DNA from: Caulobacterales bacterium
GTDB lineage: Bacteria > Pseudomonadota > Alphaproteobacteria > Caulobacterales > Caulobacteraceae
Length of the DNA stretch: 64,000 nt
Direction of reading: 5' to 3'
Assembly: GCA_019510435.1 (NCBI GenBank)
Contig: JAEKKJ010000008.1
Span: 310,001-374,000 of the forward strand
Under the pieces are notes generated by a model. That model made no database searches. It was not told where the DNA came from and saw only the letters and a list, made by a program, of their open reading frames with translations. Shown in pieces: positions 8,045 to 16,852 of this stretch. A program made the translations under genes and the position numbers. Positions within the stretch are counted from its first letter, which is position 1, and the number at the start of each line of letters is the position of its first letter.

Positions 8045-8827
8045 ATGGACGATTTCAACGCGCTGACGCGGCTGGACGGCAAGGTCGCGGTGGTGACCGG
8101 GGCCGCGTCCGGCATCGGCCGGGCGACAGCGCTGCGGCTGGCGGCGGCGGGCGCCGCGGTGCTGGCCGCAGACCTCGACGCGGCCGGCGCGGCGGCGACG
8201 GCGGCGGCCTGTGTGTCGGCGGGTGGACAGGCCCAGGCCACAGGCGGCGACATTCGCGACTGGTCCACCGGCGAGGCCATGGCTGGGGCGGCCGTCGCCG
8301 AGCTCGGCGGCCTGGACATCCTGGTCAACTGCGCGGGGCTGTTCCCCTCCGGCGCCGCACTCGATCTGGACGAGGGCCACTGGGACCAGCTGCTGGACGT
8401 GAACCTCAAGGGCGCCATGAGCCTGTCGCAGGCCTGCGCCCGGCGCATGCGCGACGCCGGCCGCGGCGGGGCCATCGTCAATATCGCCTCGATCCAGGGG
8501 CTGCGGCCGCGCGCCGGCAAGGCCGCCTACGCCGCCTCCAAGGCCGGGCTCATCGCCCTGACCCAGGTGCTGGCCCAGGAGCTGGCGGCGCACGGCGTGC
8601 GGGTGAACGCCCTGGCCCCGGGGCCGGTGCTGACCGAGGCGGCGGTGGAGGCCGGCGGGTCGGCGACGGGCGCGGCCACGGCGGCCGCCTATCTCGCGCG
8701 CCTGCCGCTGGGGCGCTTCGGCTCACCCGAGGAGATCGCGGTCGCGGTCCAGTTCCTGGCCAGCCCCGCCGCCGCCTGGATCACCGGCGCGACCCTGGCG
8801 ATCGATGGCGGCGCCCTGCTGATCTAG
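8045..8827 (+). CDS. Short-chain dehydrogenase/reductase
   Basis: A classical SDR of 260 residues. Seen: the TGAASGIG cofactor loop at about 19-26, DLDAAG after strand 2 (an acidic residue favouring NAD), NCAG in place of the usual NNAG, and the catalytic Ser of NIASIQ with the Tyr-x3-Lys of YAASK. The C-terminal ITGATLAIDGG is typical. It overlaps the convergent flavin oxidoreductase gene by four bases. It is a possible hydroxyacyl-CoA or alcohol dehydrogenase of the nearby pathways (IpdF is one option), but the sequence alone does not show that. Confidence 0.85.
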   Translation: MDDFNALTRLDGKVAVVTGAASGIGRATALRLAAAGAAVLAADLDAAGAAATAAACVSAGGQAQATGGDIRDWSTGEAMAGAAVAELGGLDILVNCAGLFPSGAALDLDEGHWDQLLDVNLKGAMSLSQACARRMRDAGRGGAIVNIASIQGLRPRAGKAAYAASKAGLIALTQVLAQELAAHGVRVNALAPGPVLTEAAVEAGGSATGAATAAAYLARLPLGRFGSPEEIAVAVQFLASPAAAWITGATLAIDGGALLI

Positions 8828-10773
8828 AGGCTGAGGGTCCCCAGCCGCGCCCCGTCCAGGGTCGCGTGCAGCATCCGCCGCGGCGCCAGCGCGTCGCCGA
8901 TCAGGTGCACCTCGGGCGCCACAGCCCGCATCGCCGCCACCAGCCGATCGTCGCCCCGGCGGCCGTCCACCGCGATCACGCTGTCGACGCCCTCCAGCAC
9001 GCTCGGCGCGCCGGTCAGGCTGCTCCTCACCTCCAGCCGCCCATCCGCGAAGCCGCCGGCCGCGGTGTTCGGCCGGATCACCACTCCCGAGGTCTCGAGC
9101 CGGCGCAGCAGCAGGTAGAGGCTGGCCGCCTCCACCGCCTGGCCGGGCATGGGCGCCTCGGTCAGCAGGATCACCTCGCGGCCCAGGCGGGCGAGGTAGT
9201 CGGCCACGATCAGCGGCGGCAGGTGGTCGTCCAGCCCGCCCGCCACCACGACCCGCTGTCCCACGGCGTGCGGCTCGGCCAGGGCGCGGGCCGCATCGAT
9301 CCGGTCCGGTCGCGGGTTCCACATGGCTCCGGCGGCGAGGACGATGGCGTCCGGCGCGAGCTCCTGCGCAAGCCGGACGTCCGCCTCGATCCCCAGGCGC
9401 ACCGTCACGCCGGCCTCAGCGATGGCGCCCCGCGCATAGTCCAGGTAGTCCCCGAACCGCGCCTGGTCCGACGCCGCGGTCAGGGTGACCAGCTGGCCGC
9501 CCAGCCGGGGCGCGCGCTCGACCAGCGTCACCGCGTGGCCCCGGGCCGCCGCCGCCAGGGCGCATTCCAGGCCCGCGGGCCCGCCGCCCACCACCAGGAT
9601 TCTGCGCGGCCGCAACGCCGGGCGCAGCGCCATCGCCGCCTCGCGCCCGGCGGCCGGATTGGCCGCGCAGGCCACCGGACGCCCGTAGTGGCATTCGTTT
9701 CCGCCGATGCAGGGACGCGGCCGCTGCCCGGCGACACCCTTGGCCAGCAGCTGCGGCTCGGCGATCAGCGCGCGCACCATGCCCACCACGTCGGCCTGCT
9801 CCGCCGCCAGGATCGCCTCGGCGTGGTCCAGGGTGGCGATGGCGCCGGCGACCATGACCGGCAGCCCGACAGCCGCCTTCACCGCAGCTGCGGTCGGTGC
9901 ATTGGGCGCTGGCGGGACCAGCGCTGGGGCGACGTAGGGCGCGTCGGCGCCGAGGCCGGCATAGGTCCCGCCGGAAAGGCTCACATAGGCCGCGCCGCCG
10001 GCCTCCAGCGCCTTGGCCACGGCGACGATGTCGTCCAGCGTCAGGCCGCCGGGCCGTTCGGGCCCGGTCAGGCGCACGCCGACGGGAACCTCGTCGCCCA
10101 CCGCCTCGCGCGCCGCCGCCAGCAGCTCCAGCAGGAACCGGGCCCGCGCCGCCAGGTCGCCGCCATAGCCGTCCGTCCGCTGGTTGGTGAGCGGGGAGAG
10201 GAACTGCTGCGGCAGGTAGCCGTGGGCGGCGTGCAGTTCGATCGCCGCATAGCCTGCGTCCCGCGCCCGCCGCGCGGCGAGGGCGAAGGCCTGGGTCAGG
10301 TCGCCGATGTCGGCCAGGTCCAGCGGATGGGGGTTGTGACGCTCGAAGGGGTCGGGCACGCCTGACGGCGAGACCGTCGGCTGGAAGCTGTCGGAGTGTT
10401 GGGCCGCGCCAGGATGGTAGAGCTGGGCCACGGGGAGGGCGCCCTGCTGCGCCGCAGCCTCCGCCCAGGCGCGCGCCGTCGGTATCATGCCGTCGTACCA
10501 GGCGCGTCCCTCGGCGGTCAGCGGATGCGGCGGGACGGCGTCGGGGTCGCCGCTGTGGTCGGGGAAGGCGCGCCCCGGGCCGAACGGGACCTGCATCACG
10601 CCCAGCGGGCCCAGGTTGAAGCCCGCCAGGCCCACGCCCGACGCCCGCTCGGCGATGTAGCGCAGGTAGCGCGCCTGAGGCAGGCGCGGCCCGTGGGTGG
10701 TCATCATCAGGCGGTTGCGAGCCGTGAGTGGGCCGATGGCGATGGGCGCGCTCAGCCGTGGATAGGCGCTCAT
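8824..10773 (-). CDS. NADH:flavin oxidoreductase / 2,4-dienoyl-CoA reductase-like FMN-FeS-FAD enzyme
   Basis: A 649-residue three-part enzyme like FadH, trimethylamine dehydrogenase and bile-acid dienoyl reductases. The N-terminal FMN TIM barrel spans about 1-350, with HAAHGYLPQQFLSPLTNQR at the active site. Next comes a short iron-sulfur segment near 345-370, then FAD and NAD(P) domains starting at ILVVGGGPAGLECALAAAARG. The Fe-S segment reads PCIGGNECHYGRPVAC; the second Cys of the usual C-x2-C is Gly, leaving three of the four expected ligands. Start ATG 10773 gives MSAYPRLSAPIAIG. It is divergent from the TonB receptor gene and probably reduces an enone or enoyl double bond of a ring substrate. 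Confidence 0.82.
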   Translation of the reverse strand: MSAYPRLSAPIAIGPLTARNRLMMTTHGPRLPQARYLRYIAERASGVGLAGFNLGPLGVMQVPFGPGRAFPDHSGDPDAVPPHPLTAEGRAWYDGMIPTARAWAEAAAQQGALPVAQLYHPGAAQHSDSFQPTVSPSGVPDPFERHNPHPLDLADIGDLTQAFALAARRARDAGYAAIELHAAHGYLPQQFLSPLTNQRTDGYGGDLAARARFLLELLAAAREAVGDEVPVGVRLTGPERPGGLTLDDIVAVAKALEAGGAAYVSLSGGTYAGLGADAPYVAPALVPPAPNAPTAAAVKAAVGLPVMVAGAIATLDHAEAILAAEQADVVGMVRALIAEPQLLAKGVAGQRPRPCIGGNECHYGRPVACAANPAAGREAAMALRPALRPRRILVVGGGPAGLECALAAAARGHAVTLVERAPRLGGQLVTLTAASDQARFGDYLDYARGAIAEAGVTVRLGIEADVRLAQELAPDAIVLAAGAMWNPRPDRIDAARALAEPHAVGQRVVVAGGLDDHLPPLIVADYLARLGREVILLTEAPMPGQAVEAASLYLLLRRLETSGVVIRPNTAAGGFADGRLEVRSSLTGAPSVLEGVDSVIAVDGRRGDDRLVAAMRAVAPEVHLIGDALAPRRMLHATLDGARLGTLSL

Positions 10774-10859
10774 GCGGCTGCTCTCCCTCGAAGAATCGAG
10801 CCAACCCGACTCGGCATCGCCCAACTTTGCGTGATCACGCAGCCGGATCGCTATCTCTA

Positions 10860-10877
10860 TTGTCTTATAAAAGATTG
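10860..10877. promoter_or_regulatory. AT-rich inverted-repeat box before the TonB receptor
   Basis: TTGTCT-TATAAA-AGATTG has the same right arm and spacing as the perfect CAATCT-N6-AGATTG repeat at 47007; only three bases of the left arm match. It lies 56 bases before the receptor start and 87 bases before the divergent oxidoreductase start, so it could serve both. Confidence 0.4.
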
Positions 10878-10932
10878 TCCCATAACGTCCCGTCAAATGG
10901 CCAACATAGGCCAGGCATAGGGGGAAGCGACG

Positions 10933-13395
10933 ATGAAGCCTGCGACGGCTGCGAGCTCGGCCATGACCAGCTCGGCCACCACCCGGCCACATGGCCTGCG
11001 AACCACCATCCTGACCGGCGTTTCGACCCTCGTCCTGGCGACCGCCTGGGCCGGTTCGGCCGCGGCGGCCGCGGCCGAAGCCGCCGCCACAGGGCCGGCG
11101 ACGCTGGAGGAAGTGACCGTGACCGCGCGGCGGGTGACGGAGAACGTCCAGACCACGCCGGTGTCGGTCAGCGCGGTCTCGCTGCAGCAGATCCAGGACC
11201 TCAACATCGTGCGACTGGAGAATATCCAGAAGCTGGCGCCGAACCTCACCGTCCTCGCCAACGGACCCAGCTCGGTGGCGCCGATGCTGTTCCTGCGCGG
11301 CATCGGCTCGCCCTCGGTGGCGCTCTATTCCGAGCCGCCGGTCGCGCTCTATGTGGACGGGGTCTACACGCCACGCCCGACCGCCGCGGCCTTCGACGTG
11401 CCGGACATGCACGGCATCGAGGTGCTGCGCGGGCCGCAGGGGACCCTGTTCGGCCGCAACACCACCGGCGGCGCCATCCTGATCACCACCGAGTCGCCGC
11501 GGCATTCGGCCGGCGGGTCGGCCTCGGTGAGCTACGGCTCCGACAACGACTGGGCCGGCGACCTGGTCGCCCACACCGGCGACTTCGGCCCCGGCAACCT
11601 GCGCGCCAAGATCGTCCTGCAGCGGCACGACCGCGACGGCTGGGTGGAGTTCCCCGGCTTCAAGAAGGACGAGTGGGGCGGCAGCCTGCACTCCAAGTCC
11701 GCCAGCTTCACCCTGGCCGGCGACATCACCGACCGCCTCAGCGCCGAGGGCGCCATCAACTATTCGAAGCTGCGTTCGGCGGTGGGCTTCCAGACCCTGG
11801 CCGCCAACCCGAACGCGATCCTCTACTTCAGCCAGAGCCCCGGCTTCGGCGGCCCGCCCTTCATCATCGGCACGACCCCGCAGGACATCGCCTACCGCGA
11901 TCCGCGCCAGCTCAACAACGAGGCCCGGATCCGCACCTATGGCCAGCGGCTGACGCTGAACTGGGATGGCGGCAAGGCCTTCCAGCTGAAGTCCATCACC
12001 GCCGGCTCGTGGATCCACCAGGACCTCACGGGCCAGCTGGGCGGCAGCTATGTCCTGGGCCGCGTCAACGTCCTGGGCGTGACCACCATCTCGCCGATCA
12101 TCACCCACCTGACGCCCACCGAGCCGGGCCGCCAGCGCCAGTTCTCCCAGGAGTTCAACCTGACGGGGACCGTCGGCGACTTCAGCTATGTCGCGGGCCT
12201 CTACTACTTCAACGAGGAGGCGGCCGAGACCGTCCGCACCGAGCAGATCGGCACGCCCACCAGCGCCGCCTTCGTGGCCACCGTCACCGACCGCAGCGTC
12301 TCGTACGGGGAGTCCACCAAGTCGTACGCCGGCTACGGCCAGGTCAGCTACAAGCCGCACCAGTTCGACGGCCGGCTGGAGATCACCGGCGGCCTGCGCT
12401 GGACCAAGGACCACAAGACCCTGATCTCCGAGACGGCGGCCACCAGCTCGGCCACCGGCCTGACGACGGTCACCGGCACCGTCCTGGCCACCGGCCTGCC
12501 GGGCGCGGGCCTCACCGGGATCGTGCCCTCGACCGCGGCCGAGACCTGGAAGAACACCGGCTGGAGCGCCTCGATCAGCTACCAGGTGGCGCCTACTGTC
12601 TACGCCTTCGCCCGCGCCTCGTCGGCGTTCCGCGCCGGCGGCTTCAACGCCATCTCCACCAACGCGCCGGGCTACGGTCCGGAGAAGGCGGTGAGCTACG
12701 AGGGCGGGATCAAGTCGGAGTGGTTCGAGCGGCGCCTGCGGGTGAACGCGGCGGTGTTCCACACCGACTACACCGGCCTGCAGATCACCCAGTTCATCGG
12801 CCCGCCGCGCAACACCACCTTCATCACCAACGCCGCGGCGGCCAAGTACGACGGCTACGAGGTGGAGGCCCAGGCGCTGTTCGGCCACGGCTTCTCGGCG
12901 GACGCGAACTACGGCTACACCTTCCCGAAGTACAAGAAGTACGAGATCGGGGCGAGCCCGCTGCCCGCGCTCTGCGCTGCCACGCCCCAGGATCCGTCGT
13001 GCTTCCAGAACGTCGGCGGCGTCGCCCGGCACGCGTTCCTGTCCAAGCACAGCCTGCACGTGGGCGTGCAGTACGAGGCGCCGAAGATGGACTTCGGCGT
13101 CCTGACCTTCCGCACCGACTTCAGCTACAAGTCGAGCTTCCTGTTCGGCTCGCTGGACCTGCTCTCGCCCAACAACACCAAGGTCCGCTCGGGCATCGAC
13201 CGCAACCTCAGCGCCCGGATCATCCTATCGCAGATCCCGATCGGCGGCGACCGGGTGAAGCTGAAGGTGCAGGCGTTCGGCGACAACCTCACCGACAACC
13301 GCTTCATCGTCGAGGCGGTGGACTTCTCCACCACGATGAACGGCATCTTCAACCGGCCCCGGAACTACGGGGTCATCGTGAGCGCCGAGTTCTAG
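10933..13395 (+). CDS. TonB-dependent outer-membrane receptor
   Basis: An 820-residue receptor. A long N-terminal region ends in a signal-peptide-like stretch (residues about 20-50). It is followed by a TonB-box-like LEEVTVTARR near 57, the plug domain (PVSVSAVSLQQIQDL, then VEVLRGPQGTLFGRNTTGGAI) and a 22-strand barrel ending in an aromatic residue (SAEF), as outer-membrane barrels do. GGGGGAAGCGACG precedes ATG 10933. It sits within catabolic genes and shares the AT-rich promoter box, so its ligand is probably a hydrophobic growth substrate rather than an iron siderophore. That is inference. Confidence 0.9.
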   Translation: MKPATAASSAMTSSATTRPHGLRTTILTGVSTLVLATAWAGSAAAAAAEAAATGPATLEEVTVTARRVTENVQTTPVSVSAVSLQQIQDLNIVRLENIQKLAPNLTVLANGPSSVAPMLFLRGIGSPSVALYSEPPVALYVDGVYTPRPTAAAFDVPDMHGIEVLRGPQGTLFGRNTTGGAILITTESPRHSAGGSASVSYGSDNDWAGDLVAHTGDFGPGNLRAKIVLQRHDRDGWVEFPGFKKDEWGGSLHSKSASFTLAGDITDRLSAEGAINYSKLRSAVGFQTLAANPNAILYFSQSPGFGGPPFIIGTTPQDIAYRDPRQLNNEARIRTYGQRLTLNWDGGKAFQLKSITAGSWIHQDLTGQLGGSYVLGRVNVLGVTTISPIITHLTPTEPGRQRQFSQEFNLTGTVGDFSYVAGLYYFNEEAAETVRTEQIGTPTSAAFVATVTDRSVSYGESTKSYAGYGQVSYKPHQFDGRLEITGGLRWTKDHKTLISETAATSSATGLTTVTGTVLATGLPGAGLTGIVPSTAAETWKNTGWSASISYQVAPTVYAFARASSAFRAGGFNAISTNAPGYGPEKAVSYEGGIKSEWFERRLRVNAAVFHTDYTGLQITQFIGPPRNTTFITNAAAAKYDGYEVEAQALFGHGFSADANYGYTFPKYKKYEIGASPLPALCAATPQDPSCFQNVGGVARHAFLSKHSLHVGVQYEAPKMDFGVLTFRTDFSYKSSFLFGSLDLLSPNNTKVRSGIDRNLSARIILSQIPIGGDRVKLKVQAFGDNLTDNRFIVEAVDFSTTMNGIFNRPRNYGVIVSAEF

Positions 13396-13401
13396 GTTCG
13401 C

Positions 13402-13434
13402 GGCGCCCCGCAAGCCATCGGCTTTCGGGGCGCC
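13402..13434 (+). terminator. Stem-loop after the TonB receptor gene (putative terminator)
   Basis: A nine-base GC arm (GGCGCCCCG at 13402) pairs with CGGGGCGCC at 13426. Inside, AAGCC pairs with GGCTT around an ATC loop, with one mismatch between the two parts. It starts six bases after the receptor stop. No T-run follows directly; a TTTT occurs about 25 bases on. The position makes it the likely 3' end of the receptor mRNA. Confidence 0.5.
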
Positions 13435-13529
13435 CGCGACCGCCCGCGCGGCGCCTTTTCCCTCGGCAAATGGTCACATCCGGGGCCGTCAGACCGCCCC
13501 GCGTCGTTGACACCCAAATCCTGTCCTTA

Positions 13530-13547
13530 TAATCTTATAGCGAATTG
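13530..13547. promoter_or_regulatory. AT-rich inverted-repeat box before the amidohydrolase
   Basis: TAATCT-TATAGC-GAATTG is a degenerate copy of the CAATCT-N6-AGATTG layout (five and four of six arm bases). It lies 20 bases before the amidohydrolase ATG, where a repressor would block transcription or early elongation. Confidence 0.35.
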
Positions 13548-13567
13548 AAAAACCACGGAGCGGCGCA

Positions 13568-14719
13568 ATGCCCCTTGGAAGCACCCGGCTCATCTCCTGC
13601 GACAGCCACTTCAACGAACCGGGCGACCTGTTCACCACGCGCGTATCGGCCAAGTTCAAGGACACCGCGCCCTACATCAAAGGCTTCCCCGAGGGGGACG
13701 CCTGGATGTTCGACGGCCTGCCCGAGCCGCGGAACTTCGGCTGGAACGCCTGCGCCGGCCTGCCGCCGGAGAAGATGACCGGCTGGTCGCGCTTCGCCGA
13801 CATGCGCAAGGGCGGCTACGACCCGGCCGAGCGGATCAAGGAGCAGGATCTGGACGGCGTCACCGGCGAGGTGATGTACCCCACGCCCTCGATCCAGGCG
13901 GCGCTCGCCACCCATCCGGACGACGAGTACCACCTCGAAATGATCCGCGCGTACAACGACTTCGTGTCGGAGTACGTGGCCTATGCGCCGGACCGGTTCT
14001 GCGGCCTGGCCTTCCTGCCGAACCGCGGCGGGGTGAAGGCGGCGGTGGCCGAGCTGGAGCGGGTGATCGGCCGGCCGGGCATGCGCGGGGCGCTCTCGGC
14101 CTGCTATCCCAACGGCACGCCGGTCATGCAGCCGGAGGACGACTACCTCTGGGCCGCGATCACCGAACACAAGATCCCCTACAACATCCACGTGGCCCTG
14201 GGGCTGATGGCGCCGCGGCCGCACAAGGCCAAGCTGCCCGGCTACGGCCGCTTCTTCGACGCGCCCAACCGGCTGATCGAGTTCATCTTCAACGGCGTGT
14301 TCGACCGCTTCCCGACCCTCGAGGTCGCCTTCGCCGAGGTCGACTTCGGCTGGGTGCCTTACGTCAAGGAGCAGATCGACAACAACTACCAGCGCCTGGA
14401 GAAGGTGACCGGCTTCGGCCTGCAGCGGATGCCCAGCGAATATATCGATGAGCACTTCTACTTCGGCTACATGACCGACAGCTTCGGCCTGCGGAACCTC
14501 AACTACATGAACCCCGAGCGGGTGATGTGGTCCACGGACTATCCGCACATCAGCGCCGACTATCCCTACAGCTGGCGCACCATCCAGGCGTCGATGTCGG
14601 GCGTCCCGGGACCGGTGAAGCAGGCGATCCTGCACGGCACCGCCGAGCGGCTCTACAAGTTCCCGACCGCGCCCGCGGCAAGCGCGGCGGCGTCGCCCCA
14701 GAAGGTGGCGGCGGAGTGA
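13568..14719 (+). CDS. Amidohydrolase-2 family metal-dependent hydrolase/decarboxylase
   Basis: A 383-residue COG2159-type TIM-barrel enzyme. Seen: the DxH metal motif as Asp12-Ser-His14 (ISCDSHFNEPGD), a central YNIHVALG carrying the next His, and the late WSTDYPHISADYPYSW carrying the catalytic Asp. The family includes ACMSD and resorcylate decarboxylases as well as C-C hydrolases, so either reaction on a ring-derived acid is possible. Start ATG 13568 follows GGAGCGG. The stop overlaps the ATG of the next gene (TGATG), so the two are coupled. Confidence 0.83.
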   Translation: MPLGSTRLISCDSHFNEPGDLFTTRVSAKFKDTAPYIKGFPEGDAWMFDGLPEPRNFGWNACAGLPPEKMTGWSRFADMRKGGYDPAERIKEQDLDGVTGEVMYPTPSIQAALATHPDDEYHLEMIRAYNDFVSEYVAYAPDRFCGLAFLPNRGGVKAAVAELERVIGRPGMRGALSACYPNGTPVMQPEDDYLWAAITEHKIPYNIHVALGLMAPRPHKAKLPGYGRFFDAPNRLIEFIFNGVFDRFPTLEVAFAEVDFGWVPYVKEQIDNNYQRLEKVTGFGLQRMPSEYIDEHFYFGYMTDSFGLRNLNYMNPERVMWSTDYPHISADYPYSWRTIQASMSGVPGPVKQAILHGTAERLYKFPTAPAASAAASPQKVAAE

Positions 14720-15054
14720 TGGGCGGGGGCGGGGGCCACGACGGGCCTTCGCCCCTTCGCCGTTTCGACCAGGTCGCGCTGGGCCAGGCCCTGCCGTCGA
14801 TGACGGTGAACGGGCCGGCGGATGCGGCGCTGGGCCTCCTGCAACAGTTCGTGGCCGCCTGGGCCGGGCGCGAGGCGATCGTCAGCGCCCGCGTCACCCG
14901 CTGCCTTCCGGCCCGCGGCGCCCGCACGCTGGAGCTGGCGGGGCGAGTCTACGGCCGTCACCTGGACGGCAGCCGGCGCATCGAGATCGAAGTGGTCGGC
15001 CGCGACGGGCTGGGCGCCCGCCTGGGCGGCATGGTGCAGGTGCGGCTGGCCTGA
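14719..15054 (+). CDS. Short hotdog-fold (MaoC-like) protein
   Basis: A 111-residue protein starting in a TGATG overlap with the amidohydrolase gene. It reads RRFDQVALGQALPSMTVNG at the start and ends with a LGARLGGMVQVRL strand. That is the F-x-D-V-x-x-G opening and terminal strand of MaoC-type acyl-CoA hydratase or thioesterase domains. The catalytic Asp-His pair of R-specific hydratases is not obvious. This could make it a non-catalytic partner, as in two-subunit steroid hydratases, or a binding protein. The assignment rests on general fold resemblance. Confidence 0.5.
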   Translation: MGGGGGHDGPSPLRRFDQVALGQALPSMTVNGPADAALGLLQQFVAAWAGREAIVSARVTRCLPARGARTLELAGRVYGRHLDGSRRIEIEVVGRDGLGARLGGMVQVRLA

Positions 15055-15075
15055 CGGCGCCCCAGTAGCCGGGCC

Positions 15076-15696
15076 TCAGTAGCCTGCGGCGATCCCGACG
15101 ACGGGCGCGGCCGCGACCCGCTGCGCAAACCCCACCACCTGGCTGGCCAGCAGGTCCAGCTGCTCGGCGAGCCGCGGAGCCACGCAGCAACCTGCGGCGT
15201 CGAAGGCCGGTTCGGCGGTGTTGATCGCCACGCCCAGCGGGGTGTTCCAGCCACGCAGCGCGTGCACCACATTGCGCAGCGCCCCGAGCGCGGCAGTCGC
15301 GCCCTGCCAGCCCGCGCCCGTGCCGATGCAGGCCACCGCCCGGCCCTCGAAATAGCAACGCGGGTCGTCGCGCAGGTCCTCCACATAGTCGAGGGCGTTC
15401 TTGACCAGGCCGGAGACGCCGCCGTGGTAGCCGGGCGAGCCCAGCACCACGCCGTCCGCCCGCCGCAGCGCCTCCAGCAGGGCCGCCGCCTCCGCGGTCC
15501 GCTCGCTGCGCTCGGGGGCATACAGCGGCAGGTCCAGAGCCGGCCCGCTGAAGATGGCCGTGCGTGCGCCCAGGGCCTCCGCCCGCGCCAGCACGTGGCG
15601 CAGCGCCTTCTCCGTCGACGAGGCGCTACGGAGCGCGCCACCGACGGCGACGATGAAGGGCGCAGCGGCGGGAGCGGGGAAGGGCAGGGCGTTCAT
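15076..15696 (-). CDS. NADPH-dependent FMN reductase
   Basis: A 206-residue flavodoxin-like NAD(P)H:FMN reductase. Seen: GGALRSASSTEKAL for FMN phosphate binding near residues 20-33, PLYAPE, the GSPGYHGGVSGLVKNALDYVE motif near 90-110, and IGTGAGWQGA. ATG at 15696 is preferred because AGAGGA sits eight bases upstream; a GTG one codon earlier also fits. It could feed reduced flavin to an oxygenase such as the LLM-type protein at 45859, although that gene is distant. It is convergent with the hotdog gene and divergent from ipdA. Confidence 0.85.
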   Translation of the reverse strand: MNALPFPAPAAAPFIVAVGGALRSASSTEKALRHVLARAEALGARTAIFSGPALDLPLYAPERSERTAEAAALLEALRRADGVVLGSPGYHGGVSGLVKNALDYVEDLRDDPRCYFEGRAVACIGTGAGWQGATAALGALRNVVHALRGWNTPLGVAINTAEPAFDAAGCCVAPRLAEQLDLLASQVVGFAQRVAAAPVVGIAAGY

Positions 15697-15711
15697 CACG
15701 CATCCTCTAAA

Positions 15712-15731
15712 CTATCTATGATATAGAAGAT
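15712..15731. promoter_or_regulatory. AT-rich box upstream of the FMN reductase gene
   Basis: The segment contains CTATCTATGATATAG followed by AAGAT. It matches the box before the aminotransferase at 2803 almost base for base (ATCTATGAT, then AGAAGAT). It lies 15 bases before the minus-strand reductase start. Confidence 0.35.
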
Positions 15732-15855
15732 AAGAATGCGTCGCGTTGGCAAGGCCTTTTGCGCGATCGGCGCGATCGGATTCCGGCGCCGTCGGCCATG
15801 ACCCAGTGATGCCGGGACAGCATCAAGCGGCGCCGAGAATTCTCTTTATTGTAAA

Positions 15856-15870
15856 TGATAGCTATGATGG
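15856..15870 (+). promoter_or_regulatory. AT-rich box upstream of ipdA
   Basis: TGATAGCTATGATGG contains the perfect eight-base palindrome ATAGCTAT and a TATGAT that could be a -10 hexamer, preceded by TTTATTGTAAA. It resembles the 2803 and 15712 boxes. It lies about 105 bases before the ipdA start and would control the whole steroid operon. Confidence 0.4.
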
Positions 15871-15972
15871 AATGGCGTTCGAAGGTGCGGCACAGCACCG
15901 TTTGAGGGAGGCGTTCGTGGCCCGCCAGCGTTCCTGTTCCGACGGCCGCGTCCGCACCCGGACTGCCGCCTG

Positions 15973-16851
15973 ATGCTGGACAAGCGCCTCGATCTCGACG
16001 CCTTCGTGGACCGGCTGTCGGACGGCATGACGCTCGGCGTCGGCGGCTGGGCCACGCGGCGCAAGCCCATGGCCCTCATCCGCGCCATCGCCCGCTCGGG
16101 CCTCAAGGACCTCACGCTGGTCGCGCCCTACGGCGGCCCCGACGTCGGCCTGCTGGCGGCCTGCGGCAAGATCCGCAAGCTGGTCTTCGCCTTCGTCTCT
16201 CTGGACCACCTGCCCCTGGACCCGCACTTCCGGGCGGCGCGCCAGGCCGGGGCCTTCGAGGTGCGCGAGCTGGACGAGGGCTTGGCCCAGTGGTCGCTGC
16301 GCGCCGGCGCGATGCGCCTGCCGTTCCTGCCGACGCGGGTGGGCCTGGGCACCGACGTGCCGGCCGAGGCGGGGATGAAGACCATCCGCTCGCCCTATGA
16401 CGACGGCGAGCTGCTGCTGGCCGCGCCGGCGATCCGCCTGGACGCGGCCCTGATCCACGTCCACCGCGCCGACCAACTGGGCAACACCCTGATCCTCAGT
16501 CCCGACCCGTTCTTCGACGACCTGATCGCCCGCGCGGCGGACCAGGTGTTTGTCTCCACGGAGCAGCTGGTGGCCACCGCCGAGCTGGGCCTGCCCGCCA
16601 ACGCCCGCTTCAACCCCTTCGAACGCAGCGTGGTCACCGGGGTGATCGAGGCGCCGTTCGGGGCCCACCCCACCGGCGCCACGCCCGACTACGGCATCGA
16701 CGTCGAGCACCTGAAGGCCTACGCCGCCGCGACCGAGCCGCAGGCCTGGGCCGACTACCGGACCCGCTTCGTGGAGGCCGATCCGCAGGCCTATCTGGAG
16801 GCCGTCGGCGGGCCGGCCCGGCTCAGCGCCATTCCGGCTCCGGTGTATTGA
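15973..16851 (+). CDS. ipdA: IpdA: ring C-cleaving COCHEA-CoA hydrolase, alpha subunit
   Basis: A 292-residue CoA-transferase-family protein. It opens with DKRLDLDAFVDRL, DGMTLGVGGWATRRKPMALI and PYGGPDVGLLAACGK, followed by FVSLDHLPLDPHF. These match recalled actinobacterial IpdA throughout and keep the DEG segment near residue 97. IpdAB hydrolyses the last carbocyclic ring of steroid nuclei by a retro-Claisen step, using the CoA-transferase fold without CoA transfer. The start ATG overlaps the stop of a short upstream frame as TGATG, and no Shine-Dalgarno sequence precedes it. It is the first gene of a nine-gene plus-strand run. Identity rests on remembered sequence and on gene order. Confidence 0.85.
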   Translation: MLDKRLDLDAFVDRLSDGMTLGVGGWATRRKPMALIRAIARSGLKDLTLVAPYGGPDVGLLAACGKIRKLVFAFVSLDHLPLDPHFRAARQAGAFEVRELDEGLAQWSLRAGAMRLPFLPTRVGLGTDVPAEAGMKTIRSPYDDGELLLAAPAIRLDAALIHVHRADQLGNTLILSPDPFFDDLIARAADQVFVSTEQLVATAELGLPANARFNPFERSVVTGVIEAPFGAHPTGATPDYGIDVEHLKAYAAATEPQAWADYRTRFVEADPQAYLEAVGGPARLSAIPAPVY

Positions 16852-16852
16852 G

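Noticed and set aside
8045-8827. Naming the SDR IpdF
   Set aside because: Classical SDRs are too alike to separate by eye, and the gene is not in the ipd operon.
8824-13059. A minus-strand open frame of 1411 codons running through the TonB receptor region
   Set aside because: Only 8824-10773 has oxidoreductase motifs; the rest is antisense to the receptor gene, with low-complexity Arg/Gly/Ala residues produced by GC-rich codon bias.
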